Source: an uncultured bacterium
Lineage (GTDB): Bacteria; Bacillota; Clostridia; Lachnospirales; Lachnospiraceae
DNA: 64,000 nt
Direction of reading: 5' to 3'
NCBI GenBank assembly: GCA_905214675.1
Contig: CAJMMS010000003.1
Location: 22,492-86,491, forward strand
A program made the translations under genes and the position numbers. Below are positions 30,101-36,566 of this stretch, in pieces. Positions within the stretch are counted from its first letter, which is position 1; each line of letters opens with the position of its first letter. The notes beneath the pieces are model-generated. The model had not been told where the DNA came from, made no database searches, and was given only the letters and a program-made list of their open reading frames with translations.

Positions 30101-30964
30101 ATTTGGAAATACCGTATTGACACAGTACATCCAGCCTGAATAAGGGTTATAATCAAATTCACCAAGTGATCCTTCGGTGCCTCCATCGGCATCAAACTGC
30201 AGATCCGGAAGCTTTTCTGCCATATGCGGTTCGATTGCTGCACCGGAAAGATCCAGTTCCTTTGTCGCATTCTTTGGTTTTTCTGCATTGGATCCTACAA
30301 TATTGGCCATATAAAAACCACTGTCAAGAGTTCCGGTATAGTTTAAATCATACCCCTCTTCATGGAGCAGATTTGCAATCGCCTTTGCTGCATTGTCGCC
30401 TTCATAAACCGGCATCAAGACCGGCTCAACGATATAACCTTTGGAAATCGTAAAAGCTTCGATGCTGACGGTCGCATAACCGATAAATTCACCTTTTTTT
30501 GCTTTCTGGTAGATAACCGTAAAGGTCATGCTTCTGGAATTACCTTTTTCATCTTCCGCCTGAATTTCAACCGTATGTTCGCCTTCTTCCAGACCATTAA
30601 AGTCCAGTGTAAAGCTTGTCATTACACTGTCATTCCAAGTACACTCGATTTTCTCACCATCCATTGATACGGTAGGTGTGAGCTTGTTATCCTCTGCGTC
30701 TCTTGCCCAGACCGTGAACAGCTTGCGCTGTCCTTTTATTTTAAGATTGTCTGTCAGAGTTGTCTTTAAAAGAATTCCATTTTCCGTTGTTTCATCGGAT
30801 GCCGAGACATCATCGGATACAACCGTATCGTTTGAAACAACTGCTTCCGTAGCCTGCGCCGGCAATGCTGCAAATGCACTTGTCGGAACCATGGTTGTGA
30901 TCATCAGAAATGCCAGTAACCATGCCAGAATTCTGGATGCAAATCTTTTTTCCTTTCTTTTCAT
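24170..30964 (-). CDS. Giant secreted DUF4430/Big_2/beta-propeller protein, first gene after cobalamin riboswitch (long pair)
   Basis: A 2264-residue secreted protein with a signal peptide (about 8-33). In order it contains a DUF4430 transcobalamin C-terminal-like domain (about 155-315, with SGWMYCVNTVFPNVG and GDVLRTQFTLKYGGDVG), a short helical segment, five Big_2 Ig-like domains (about 390-830), cadherin-like sandwich and PEGA-like modules (about 835-1120), and a PQQ-type beta-propeller (about 1160-1520, blades with YKLDLNTGDIL, IQAFNAETLESLW and LSLNKKTGEVV). More sandwich domains follow (to about 1830), then helical repeats (about 1840-2150, pattern ARNAYDALSSDAKKLV) and a fibronectin-III-like C-terminus. 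There is no anchor or LPXTG motif. AAGGAGG precedes the ATG. The riboswitch and DUF4430 domain point to extracellular cobalamin capture; the propeller may bind ligand or polymer. Confidence 0.8.
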   Translation of the reverse strand: MKRKEKRFASRILAWLLAFLMITTMVPTSAFAALPAQATEAVVSNDTVVSDDVSASDETTENGILLKTTLTDNLKIKGQRKLFTVWARDAEDNKLTPTVSMDGEKIECTWNDSVMTSFTLDFNGLEEGEHTVEIQAEDEKGNSRSMTFTVIYQKAKKGEFIGYATVSIEAFTISKGYIVEPVLMPVYEGDNAAKAIANLLHEEGYDLNYTGTLDSGFYMANIVGSNAEKPKNATKELDLSGAAIEPHMAEKLPDLQFDADGGTEGSLGEFDYNPYSGWMYCVNTVFPNVGYADYYLSAGDVLRTQFTLKYGGDVGGSNAMGGGYDDSYSVANKDELTTTLAKINSAPNSASLKADPDIAAKITEAKEVLQNIVAEQSEVDKINDELNKLLGGEITSITLDQSEITLENEGTLQLNAKVELTGKPVDPIEWISEEPSIATVKNGLVTATGAGTTTITASCGDKTATCKVTVKANPLLEVQLNKTELELLKGDSETLKTTLVPENTTDDKKVTWSTSDATVAAVTQTGRVTAKKEGTAVITAKAADKEATCTVTVKEVHTERIYFADSKLTLNKGQRRSLSLKFEPSDTTDAKTATWKSSEPTVASVSSNGYLNALKQGTTTITATIGDLTASMEVEVKEIPMTGVKLSSATKSLKVRQSAYLAESYLPSDTTDTKSGTWKSSNTAVATVSTSGRVTGVSEGEATITFTSGAFSAECYVKVLSSDSSITNTTSITSDKTYLGLTTSGAQKTQKVTADIGAGTDPVVWTSSNPTVVTVSTEDPSVAVQAAETAAPAQIGKEAWVTAVGTGDAVITAQSGSKSVEIPVSVVAPGLESFKLLAGTNADTSYAYEITPEFNTAKNKYQMIVPDSVTIGYFYAKLADGVTAILTARYIATNNNAEKTVTLRSGSTASAYNLIAKGMSGNTLYVDVKNGDNTTTYEFDIVRESTLTSLSVASVEGEEVLHPGFDKNVTDYTVSVYGENDSVKVSAEAALTDATVYVNGTAVTEETSVPLTGDETVITIKAAVENAADQAREYKIHVLRRKAVKLTLKADPADAVITLKDADSKKLKAENGVYTLKAEETYSYAAVKTGYITKKDTISIAEDTEKTITMEKAPQSTRKDVSAVWKNFRNSDDNMGITSAKTPKSETTTYEKWFKKLGINWSAAPSVQIIVDNALIVMSSKYIYKLDLNTGDILQTGDMVATTNFGYTPPTYADGMIFAPLSDGRIQAFNAETLESLWVYQDPLKGQSLSPITYSDGYIYTGFWNAEIKDANYVCIPVTDEDPTNTQEAKEAAWQYTHTGGFYWAGSVVRGDYVVFGTDDGTSGSDGPANVLSLNKKTGEVVDSIDVIGDQRSTIAYDKETDRLYFTTKAGYLYSVKLNADGTFAKDTLKSVQPGTMSTSTPVVYNGRVYVGVTSGSNFSGTFAISVVDAATMTEIYKAPLKGYPQCSVLLSTAYEKEDGSVYLYATYNTNPGGITLIRDKKGQTTPDVEEVFTPEKARQNYCITSIICDENGTLYYKNDSGCVMAVTSSSAYMTGVTSSAEGSSIDAGAAFDTKVNSHKINILSHAEKTTLTISASEGSTVTINGVEGNSYELTLTDEAITVPVVVKKGADSRSYTLIVQRKEPNTRLSELCVTNSNAAPSSNSMVPMTPTFSNDVHEYRAEYSSTRSFLNVWALAQDANATVKVYPVMVGSRTAVGSDGTIGITSTISGHNRYAIYFADNTDCAKVRVEVTGEGGVVKDSYYVTLKQNAGNTPIISDATGVSKDVTTGSITFTSNEYGTFYYKAVPYGENAPESIDTTGEGTSVEVGESTVEVTNLPSAVSDVYVVVKDNDAQSHTSNMLKVTIANKEAAIAELNAYKNAEDYRDAEKAQITKILANAKVLINNAESAEEVARQLSDAKADLDKLKTSADFAADEKTQTDADAVKALIEALGDVTLEKKESVEAARNAYDALSSDAKKLVSNYDVLVQAEKTIQTLEAKKQQEELKNQMDAAAAASVSSAITAIGEVTLDKRGVVAAARAAYDTLTEDQKALVTNYSDLTAAESRIAELVQEAADKAEADKAEQAKQEALKAKAQPAIDAITAIGEVTLDSEEAITAARNAYEALEADVKAKVTNLSDLVIAEKDLAALKAAKKTEEDLKALEEAQKEQDAKLKAQEEQLRAEKDKYVFNEKTTLKSAKAKGKKVTLKWNKVTGASGYAIYSKTGKGKWKLIKTLHNGSKTSYKLKGKAGRKYTYKVRAFRNVENKVIYGEYSNTKSVKIKK

Positions 30965-31113
30965 TATTTCCTCCTTGTGCGTCTTAGGACGCTCTGATTA
31001 TTTTCCTGTTTCACACATATTGCATCTGCGCTTCTATTTTCTTTTGTCCTCCTTCCCTTTTTGCGCGCCTCCAACATCATTTCATAATCTTCAGACACCG
31101 GGCAAAAGGGTAC

Positions 31114-31145
31114 AAAAAATACACCTCCGCTATGCCTGCGGACGT
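31114..31145 (-). terminator. Candidate riboswitch-controlled terminator
   Basis: On the minus strand ACGTCCGC (31138-31145) pairs with GCGGAGGT (31123-31130), 7 of 8 pairs, with a 7-base loop. Three bases later comes a run of six U (31114-31119). It starts 15 bases after the 3' arm of riboswitch P1, as expected for a transcription-terminating expression platform. Confidence 0.6.
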
Positions 31146-31160
31146 TACTGATAAAACCGT

Positions 31161-31313
31161 TCTGTGTTTGTGTTCTGGCTTGGGTTCTTCCTACTTAAGA
31201 CGCCTTCCCGGTTTCTAAACCAGTGACATTTTGTCCTTTTCGTCCCCCATACAGCAGGGAATAACTGCTCCGGATTCACACCGGATTCCTTTAAAGAGAC
31301 CTTTAAACAAAGA
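31161..31313 (-). ncRNA. Cobalamin riboswitch
   Basis: Reading the minus strand 5' to 3', AGGTCTCTTTAAAGGAAT leads into CCGGTGTGAATCCGG, a classic hairpin of the cobalamin aptamer. Then follow GCAGTTATTCCCTGCTGTA, the CACTG element, CCGGGAAGGC, and the terminal AAGCCAGAACA (B12 box). The outer helix P1 is visible as TCTTTGTTT (31305-31313) against AAACACAGA (31161-31169), with one mismatch. It lies about 200 bases before the giant DUF4430 gene and is followed by a terminator-like stem. In this class, ligand binding usually switches the downstream genes off, so expression is expected under B12 limitation. Confidence 0.93.
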
Positions 31314-31329
31314 ATCTCACCACAGAATT

Positions 31330-31358
31330 CTTATGAAATTAGTCAGTTCTTTTGACAA
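31330..31358 (-). promoter_or_regulatory. Promoter of the riboswitch-led cluster
   Basis: On the minus strand TTGTCA (31353-31358), 17 bases, CATAAG (31330-31335). The -10 is imperfect, but the predicted start falls about 10 bases before the riboswitch P1. Between it and the divergent promoter there is only AT-rich sequence. Confidence 0.45.
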
Positions 31359-31444
31359 ATTCAGTCTACATCCATTTTTTTTCTGTGTCAATGCTGGCAT
31401 CGGAATTAGCTTCCCCTTTTTCCATCACAATCCTTTTCTTTACA

Positions 31445-31472
31445 TTCTTGTAATTTTTTGTTAAAATATAGT
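31445..31472 (+). promoter_or_regulatory. Possible promoter of the SH3-NlpC/P60 gene
   Basis: TTCTTG (31445-31450), 16 bases, TATAGT (31467-31472), divergent from the riboswitch promoter. Confidence 0.4.
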
Positions 31473-31544
31473 AACATATAAACACAACCGGTATGGCATC
31501 TTTTGCCTGCCCACCAGCATCACAGAAATCCAGAAAGGAGTCTT

Positions 31545-32336
31545 ATGTTCCGAAAAAAAACATCACACTGTCTGCTGCCAGCAGTCCTTTTTCTTCTGTG
31601 TGCCATCTTTCTGATCCCGGCACACACTCAGGCAGCACCTAAGATCAATCTTGGCAAATACAAAAAAGGAGACGGCTATCTTGTCATCGCCTACAATATC
31701 CGCTATGGCAAAACAACGGCTGTGCGCAGTCAGCCTTCCTCCAAATCATCAAAACTTGCCACATTAAAACACAGCGATGCCGTTGTCGTAGATCAGTCCC
31801 AGATCACCGAAGGCATGCGCAGTTCCTGGATTCCGGTATATCTTCCGGATAAAAATGTGACCGGCTACGTCAGCACTTCCATCATGCGCCTGAAAGCCAT
31901 TTCTTATGAAAGCTTCAAAAAAGGAGCAACACCTTATGCATATGATGCGATCTGCTATGGCCTGAAATACCTCGGCACACGCTATCAGAGCGGCGGCAAT
32001 GATCTGAAAAACGGAATCTGCTGTTCTGCACTTGTCACCAAATGCTTCCGCAAAGCAGGACGGAACATGCCGGAAACTTACGTGATCAATCAGTATAATG
32101 AATGTAAATTTATCAGCCGGAAAGATTTAAAACCCGGCGATCTGATCTTCTATCGCTCCAATACCTTACCACCATATGGCGGACTGGTACATGTTGCAAT
32201 TTATATAGGAAATGGTCTTATTTTAAACGCTACCGGACATACCGGTTCCACCTATCCAAATGGGGGGATCTGTATCAAGACACTGAGTTATGGAAGTCAT
32301 CTGGCATCGAGAGCCATTTACGGCAGGCTTCTGTAG
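31545..32336 (+). CDS. Secreted SH3-NlpC/P60 cell-wall hydrolase
   Basis: Probably a peptidoglycan endopeptidase acting on stem peptides outside the cell. I place the start at the ATG at 31545, because AAAGGAG at about 31534-31540 precedes it and the frame then opens with a signal peptide (MFRKK, hydrophobic core about 9-25, Ala-rich cleavage near 30). The result is 263 residues. An SH3-like domain spans about 50-120 (VRSQPSSKSSKLATL). The NlpC/P60 domain covers about 130-260, with the nucleophile Cys in GICCSALV and the catalytic His in GGLVHVAIYIGNG. It is monocistronic, with a terminator right after it. Confidence 0.87.
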   Translation: MFRKKTSHCLLPAVLFLLCAIFLIPAHTQAAPKINLGKYKKGDGYLVIAYNIRYGKTTAVRSQPSSKSSKLATLKHSDAVVVDQSQITEGMRSSWIPVYLPDKNVTGYVSTSIMRLKAISYESFKKGATPYAYDAICYGLKYLGTRYQSGGNDLKNGICCSALVTKCFRKAGRNMPETYVINQYNECKFISRKDLKPGDLIFYRSNTLPPYGGLVHVAIYIGNGLILNATGHTGSTYPNGGICIKTLSYGSHLASRAIYGRLL

Positions 32337-32345
32337 CTGTACACA

Positions 32346-32391
32346 AAAAGAAGCAGTTCAGATTTTCTTTTTCTCTGAGTCTGCTTCTTTT
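32346..32391. terminator. Bidirectional terminator
   Basis: AAAAGAAGCAG (32346-32356) pairs with CTGCTTCTTTT (32381-32391). Inner TTCAGA/TCTGAG pairing adds to the stem. It sits between converging genes. Confidence 0.8.
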
Positions 32392-32420
32392 CTATGTCCT
32401 ATATCTGTCTTATATCATTC

Positions 32421-32942
32421 CTACAATCCCTGGATATAATTGAGCATCGGCTCCAGATTTGCCGGCTCGGAATAATCAAAGGATTTCTGAATCAGTTCCA
32501 GGAAACTCCGCTCTTCTTCTGTGCGTGGCTTCCTGCTCTTTAACACACCTCGGAACACTTTCATCATCAGCTTGTCACCAAGATTCATCGCTTCATAATT
32601 CAGTCCGCTCTGTAAATAAAAAGTACGGATCTTCTGGCGTTCCTGTCTGTTAAAACTCTGCTCCACTGCCTTTACTGCTTCTGGTGAAGTCTGCGGCATG
32701 GCACCGGTTACAAATACTACATTGATCTTATCAAATGGAAGAACTGTTTCCTTATACCATTTGATCTCTTCTATATTTCCTGCACGGAAGCTGCTTCCGA
32801 AAATGATGACATCGTAATCCGAGAGCCGCACACCGCCTGCATCCTCCTGCGGAATACATTCACACTTCAGCGACTCGGCAAGCCACTGCGCATATTGTTT
32901 TGTAAAACCGGTTCTCGATTTATATATGATAATCTGCTTCAC
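32421..32942 (-). CDS. Flavodoxin-like domain protein
   Basis: A 173-residue flavodoxin-fold protein of the HemG-like type (COG4635), probably an FMN-binding electron carrier or oxidoreductase. The FMN phosphate loop is the N-terminal KSRTGFTKQYA (residues about 7-17), and a second ligand loop is FGSSFRAGNI. I choose the GTG at 32942 as start (VKQIIIYK) because AAGGAAGG lies 7 bases upstream. A longer frame from 32987 begins before that site. It stands alone between the NlpC/P60 gene and the ABC exporter. The partner is unknown. Confidence 0.75.
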   Translation of the reverse strand: MKQIIIYKSRTGFTKQYAQWLAESLKCECIPQEDAGGVRLSDYDVIIFGSSFRAGNIEEIKWYKETVLPFDKINVVFVTGAMPQTSPEAVKAVEQSFNRQERQKIRTFYLQSGLNYEAMNLGDKLMMKVFRGVLKSRKPRTEEERSFLELIQKSFDYSEPANLEPMLNYIQGL

Positions 32943-33036
32943 GTTTGCACCTTCCTTCTTCACCCGTCTTATAAAGCTGCCATACAACTGATTCCGTACT
33001 GCGTACTCCCCAAATTTGCCCCTGACACTGTTTTAT

Positions 33037-33064
33037 AGTATAACTGAAAAACATTACAAAACAA
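33037..33064 (-). promoter_or_regulatory. Promoter of the flavodoxin-like gene
   Basis: On the minus strand TTGTTT (33059-33064), 16 bases, TATACT (33037-33042). Confidence 0.5.
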
Positions 33065-33085
33065 GGTCACTACTTTACAAAACTA

Positions 33086-34813
33086 TCACAATTCATATTG
33101 ACTATTATATAATTTTGCGTAAAATCCCTGTTTTCTCAATAATTCCTCATGATTTCCCTGTTCGATGATCTTTCCATTTTCCATCACCAGGATGATATCA
33201 GCTTCACGTATGGTGGAGAGTCTGTGTGCTACAATAAAGCTGGTACGCCCTTCCATCATCTTCGCAAATGCCTGCTGGATCTTAATTTCGGTACGTGTAT
33301 CAATACTGGAAGTTGCTTCATCAAGAATCAGCATCGGCGGCAGACAGAGCATGACTCTTGCAATACAAAGAAGCTGTTTCTGTCCCTGGCTGATATTACC
33401 TCCATCCTCTGTGATCACTGTATCATAGCCATCTGGCAGACGCTTGATAAAACTGTGCGCATGAGCAGCTTTTGCAGCTGTGATTACCTGATCTTTTGTG
33501 GCATCCGGTTTTCCATATGCGATATTCTCATAGATTGTTCCGGATTTCAGCCAGGTATCCTGCAGCACCATACCATAACTACGGCGCAGCGAATTTCTGC
33601 TGATATCACGGATATCCGTTCCGGATACCCTGATCTGTCCGGCATCCACATCGTAAAAACGCATCAGCAGGTTGATCAGCGTTGTTTTGCCGCATCCGGT
33701 CGGCCCTACGATCGCCACGCGCTCACCCGGTTTTACCGAAAGATTAAAATGCTCGATCAGTTTGCGGTCCGGCACATAACTGAACGATACATCCGAGATC
33801 TCCACCGTTCCATCGACCTGTTCTTCCGTCAGAACACGTGCATCTACTTTGTCCGGTGTGCGTTCTTCTTCATCCAGCAGTTCAAAAATACGCTGCGCAC
33901 ATGCCATGGCATTCTGAAGTTCCGTAACGACACCGGAAATCTCATTAAATGGCTTTGTATACTGGTTCGCATAACTTAAAAAGCAGGAAAGCTGTCCCAC
34001 CGTAATGCCGCCGGCTACCGAAAACAGTGCACCCACCAGGGCAACGCCGGCATAAACCACGTTATTGACAAAGCGGGTTGCCGGATTGGTAATGCTGCTG
34101 AAAAAGATTGCTTTCAGGCTCGCCCCCTGCAGCCGTTCGTTCATCTCATCAAACTGCCGGATATTTTCATTTTCATGGCAGAATGCCTGTACCACTTTCT
34201 GCCCTTCGATCATTTCATTGATAAATGCTGTCTGTTCCCCGCGCACTTCCGTCTGCATATGGAAATTGCGGTAAGTTTTCTTTGCAATAAAGCCAGCCAC
34301 CACAAAACTGAGCGGTGTCACGCACACCACAACTACTGTGATCGGTATATTCACATACAGCATAAATCCAAGCGTTCCAAGTATCGTCAGAATACCGGTA
34401 AAAAACTGGGTAAATCCCATCAGCAGTCCGTCTGCAAACTGCTCCACATCGGCGATCACACGGCTCACCAGGTCTCCGGTCGGATGTGCATCCAGATACG
34501 ACACCGGAAGTTTCTGGATCTTGGCGATCGCAGCATTTCTCAGGTCACGGCTTACATTATAAGTAATCTTATTATTACAGATACCAAAAATCCACTGGGA
34601 AACTGCAGTCACTGCCGCTGCGACCAGAATCGTCTGTACGATCCCTGACACACCTGCAAAATCTACTTTTCCACCACCCAGCATATGGTCAATGGCATTT
34701 CCGGTCAGGATCGGCACATAAAGCTGTGCTGCTACAGAAAGTGCTGCAAAGATCAGGCTGCATACAATATAAAACCAGTATTTCCGGATATGTTTCCATA
34801 CTCTGCCTGTCAT
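33086..34813 (-). CDS. ABC exporter half-transporter, subunit with consensus Walker B
   Basis: A 575-residue fused permease-ATPase: six membrane helices (about 15-315) and an ATPase domain (about 340-575). Walker A is GPTGCGKTT and Walker B LILDEATSS, with the catalytic Glu. The ABC signature, however, is ISQGQ, not LSGGQ. The other gene of the pair has the reverse pattern, so the two form a heterodimer with one working ATP site. Its ATG overlaps the stop of the first subunit (ATGA). The substrate is unknown: drug or peptide exporters of the BmrCD/LmrCD type look like this. Confidence 0.92.
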   Translation of the reverse strand: MTGRVWKHIRKYWFYIVCSLIFAALSVAAQLYVPILTGNAIDHMLGGGKVDFAGVSGIVQTILVAAAVTAVSQWIFGICNNKITYNVSRDLRNAAIAKIQKLPVSYLDAHPTGDLVSRVIADVEQFADGLLMGFTQFFTGILTILGTLGFMLYVNIPITVVVVCVTPLSFVVAGFIAKKTYRNFHMQTEVRGEQTAFINEMIEGQKVVQAFCHENENIRQFDEMNERLQGASLKAIFFSSITNPATRFVNNVVYAGVALVGALFSVAGGITVGQLSCFLSYANQYTKPFNEISGVVTELQNAMACAQRIFELLDEEERTPDKVDARVLTEEQVDGTVEISDVSFSYVPDRKLIEHFNLSVKPGERVAIVGPTGCGKTTLINLLMRFYDVDAGQIRVSGTDIRDISRNSLRRSYGMVLQDTWLKSGTIYENIAYGKPDATKDQVITAAKAAHAHSFIKRLPDGYDTVITEDGGNISQGQKQLLCIARVMLCLPPMLILDEATSSIDTRTEIKIQQAFAKMMEGRTSFIVAHRLSTIREADIILVMENGKIIEQGNHEELLRKQGFYAKLYNSQYEL

Positions 34814-36546
34814 GCCGTCTCACCTGCCTTTCCAAACTGACTTTCATAAATCTCCTGATATACCGGACAGTTCGAAAGCAGTTCCTCATGCGTACCCATA
34901 CCGACCGTTTTTCCATCATCCAGTACCAGGATCAGATCGGCATGCATCAGGCTCGATGTCCTCTGACTGACGATAAAGACTGTCATTTTCTTATCCAGCT
35001 CACGGATCGCCTTTCGAAGTGCGGCATCGGTTGCAAAATCCAGTGCACTGGCACTGTCATCCAGGATCAGGATTTCCGGATCTTCGACCAACGCACGGGC
35101 AATCGTCAGGCGCTGCTTCTGCCCTCCGGAAAGATTGCGTCCGCCCTGCTCTACGGTTTCATCCAGTTGTTTTTCCTTTTTCTGTACAAATTCTTCTGCC
35201 TGAGCTGTCGCAAGTGCCCTCCAGAGCATTTCATCCGTCGCATCCGGATTTCCCCAGAGCAGATTTGAGCGGATCGTGCCAGAAAAGAGCTGTGCTTTCT
35301 GCATGACCATACCGATCATTTTACGCAGTTCCTCCCTGGAATAACTGCGTATATCCCGCCCGCCGATGCGGATCTGTCCATCCGTTGCATCATAGAAACG
35401 CGCCAGCAGACTGACCAGCGTAGATTTTCCGCTTCCGGTTCCGCCAATGATACCGACCGTCTGTCCCTTTTTCACTGAAAAATGAATGTTTGACAGTGCT
35501 TCTGCCCCTGCGCCTCCATAAGTGAAAGATACATGGTCAAATGCGACTTCTTCCCCGGAAGTACCCGTTTTCCCGGCTTTTTCTTTGCAGGAAAACTCCA
35601 TCTGCGGCTCTACATCCAGAACGGAAGCCACACGGTCTGCACATGCCATCGCTTTTGTCACCTGAATGATCAGGTTGGCAAGCTTCACCAGTTCGATCAG
35701 AATCTGATTCATATAATTGACCAGTGCGATCACATCCCCCTGCTGCATAGTTCCGGCATGGATCTGCACCGCGCCGGTATTTAAGATCACAACGATAGCA
35801 AGATTGATCATCACATACGTCAGCGGATTCATCAGTGCTGAAATCTTACCCACCAGAAGCTGACTGCGTACCAGCAGGGCATTGCTCTCTTCAAAACGTT
35901 CCCCCTCCTGCTCTTCCCTGCCAAATGCACGGATCACACGCACACCGGTCAGATTTTCTCTGGTAATGCCAAGGATTCCGTCCAGACTGCCCTGCACTTT
36001 GCGGTAGAGCGGCATTGTGATGAGCATAATACCAAAAACAACCACCGAAAGCAGCGGGATGGTCACTACAAAAATAACAGCCGCCTTCGGACTTACGATA
36101 AATGCCATCACAATGCTTCCGAAAACGATAAACGGCGATCTCAGAAACAGACGCAGAAACAGGTTCAGACCGCTCTGTACCTGATTGATGTCACTTGTCA
36201 TACGCGTGATCAGTGTCGAAGTCCCCAGTTTATCCATTTCCGCAAATCCAAGTGACTGGATATGCGAAAACAGTACATGGCGCACTCTGGTACAGAATCC
36301 AACGGACGCTTTCGCCGCAAAATACTGTGCCGTAATGCTGCAGGTCAGTCCAACCACACCAAGCAGGATCAGAAGTGCACAGTGTGACAGAATATAACCT
36401 TTATCTTTATTTGCAATTCCTGTGTTGATGATCGCAGCCATAACAAGAGGAACCAGAAGGTCAAACGTTGCTTCCAGCATTTTGAATACCGGAGCAAGAA
36501 TGCTCTCTTTTTTATAGTCGCGAAGATATATCAGAAGTTTCTTCAA
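34810..36546 (-). CDS. ABC exporter half-transporter, subunit with degenerate Walker B
   Basis: Partner of the next gene. I start it at the TTG at 36546 (residues LKKLLIYLRDYKK), with an AAAGGAG site 7 bases upstream, giving 578 residues. A longer open frame reaches into deoB but has no start signal. Six membrane helices fill about residues 12-320. In the ATPase domain Walker A is GGTGSGKST and the signature is a normal LSGGQ, but the Walker B end is LILDDSAS, with Asp in place of the catalytic Glu. This is the usual asymmetric site of heterodimeric exporters. It begins 20 bases after deoB. Confidence 0.9.
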   Translation of the reverse strand: MKKLLIYLRDYKKESILAPVFKMLEATFDLLVPLVMAAIINTGIANKDKGYILSHCALLILLGVVGLTCSITAQYFAAKASVGFCTRVRHVLFSHIQSLGFAEMDKLGTSTLITRMTSDINQVQSGLNLFLRLFLRSPFIVFGSIVMAFIVSPKAAVIFVVTIPLLSVVVFGIMLITMPLYRKVQGSLDGILGITRENLTGVRVIRAFGREEQEGERFEESNALLVRSQLLVGKISALMNPLTYVMINLAIVVILNTGAVQIHAGTMQQGDVIALVNYMNQILIELVKLANLIIQVTKAMACADRVASVLDVEPQMEFSCKEKAGKTGTSGEEVAFDHVSFTYGGAGAEALSNIHFSVKKGQTVGIIGGTGSGKSTLVSLLARFYDATDGQIRIGGRDIRSYSREELRKMIGMVMQKAQLFSGTIRSNLLWGNPDATDEMLWRALATAQAEEFVQKKEKQLDETVEQGGRNLSGGQKQRLTIARALVEDPEILILDDSASALDFATDAALRKAIRELDKKMTVFIVSQRTSSLMHADLILVLDDGKTVGMGTHEELLSNCPVYQEIYESQFGKAGETA

Positions 36547-36566
36547 AATATCTCCTTTCCGTTCTG

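Noticed and set aside
30964..31080. 38-codon leader frame ending TAATG at the giant DUF4430 gene
   Set aside because: The overlap is attractive, but there is no ribosome site at its start and the peptide is an Arg/Lys-rich product of a purine-rich leader. Its last codons are simply the AGGAGG site of the next gene.
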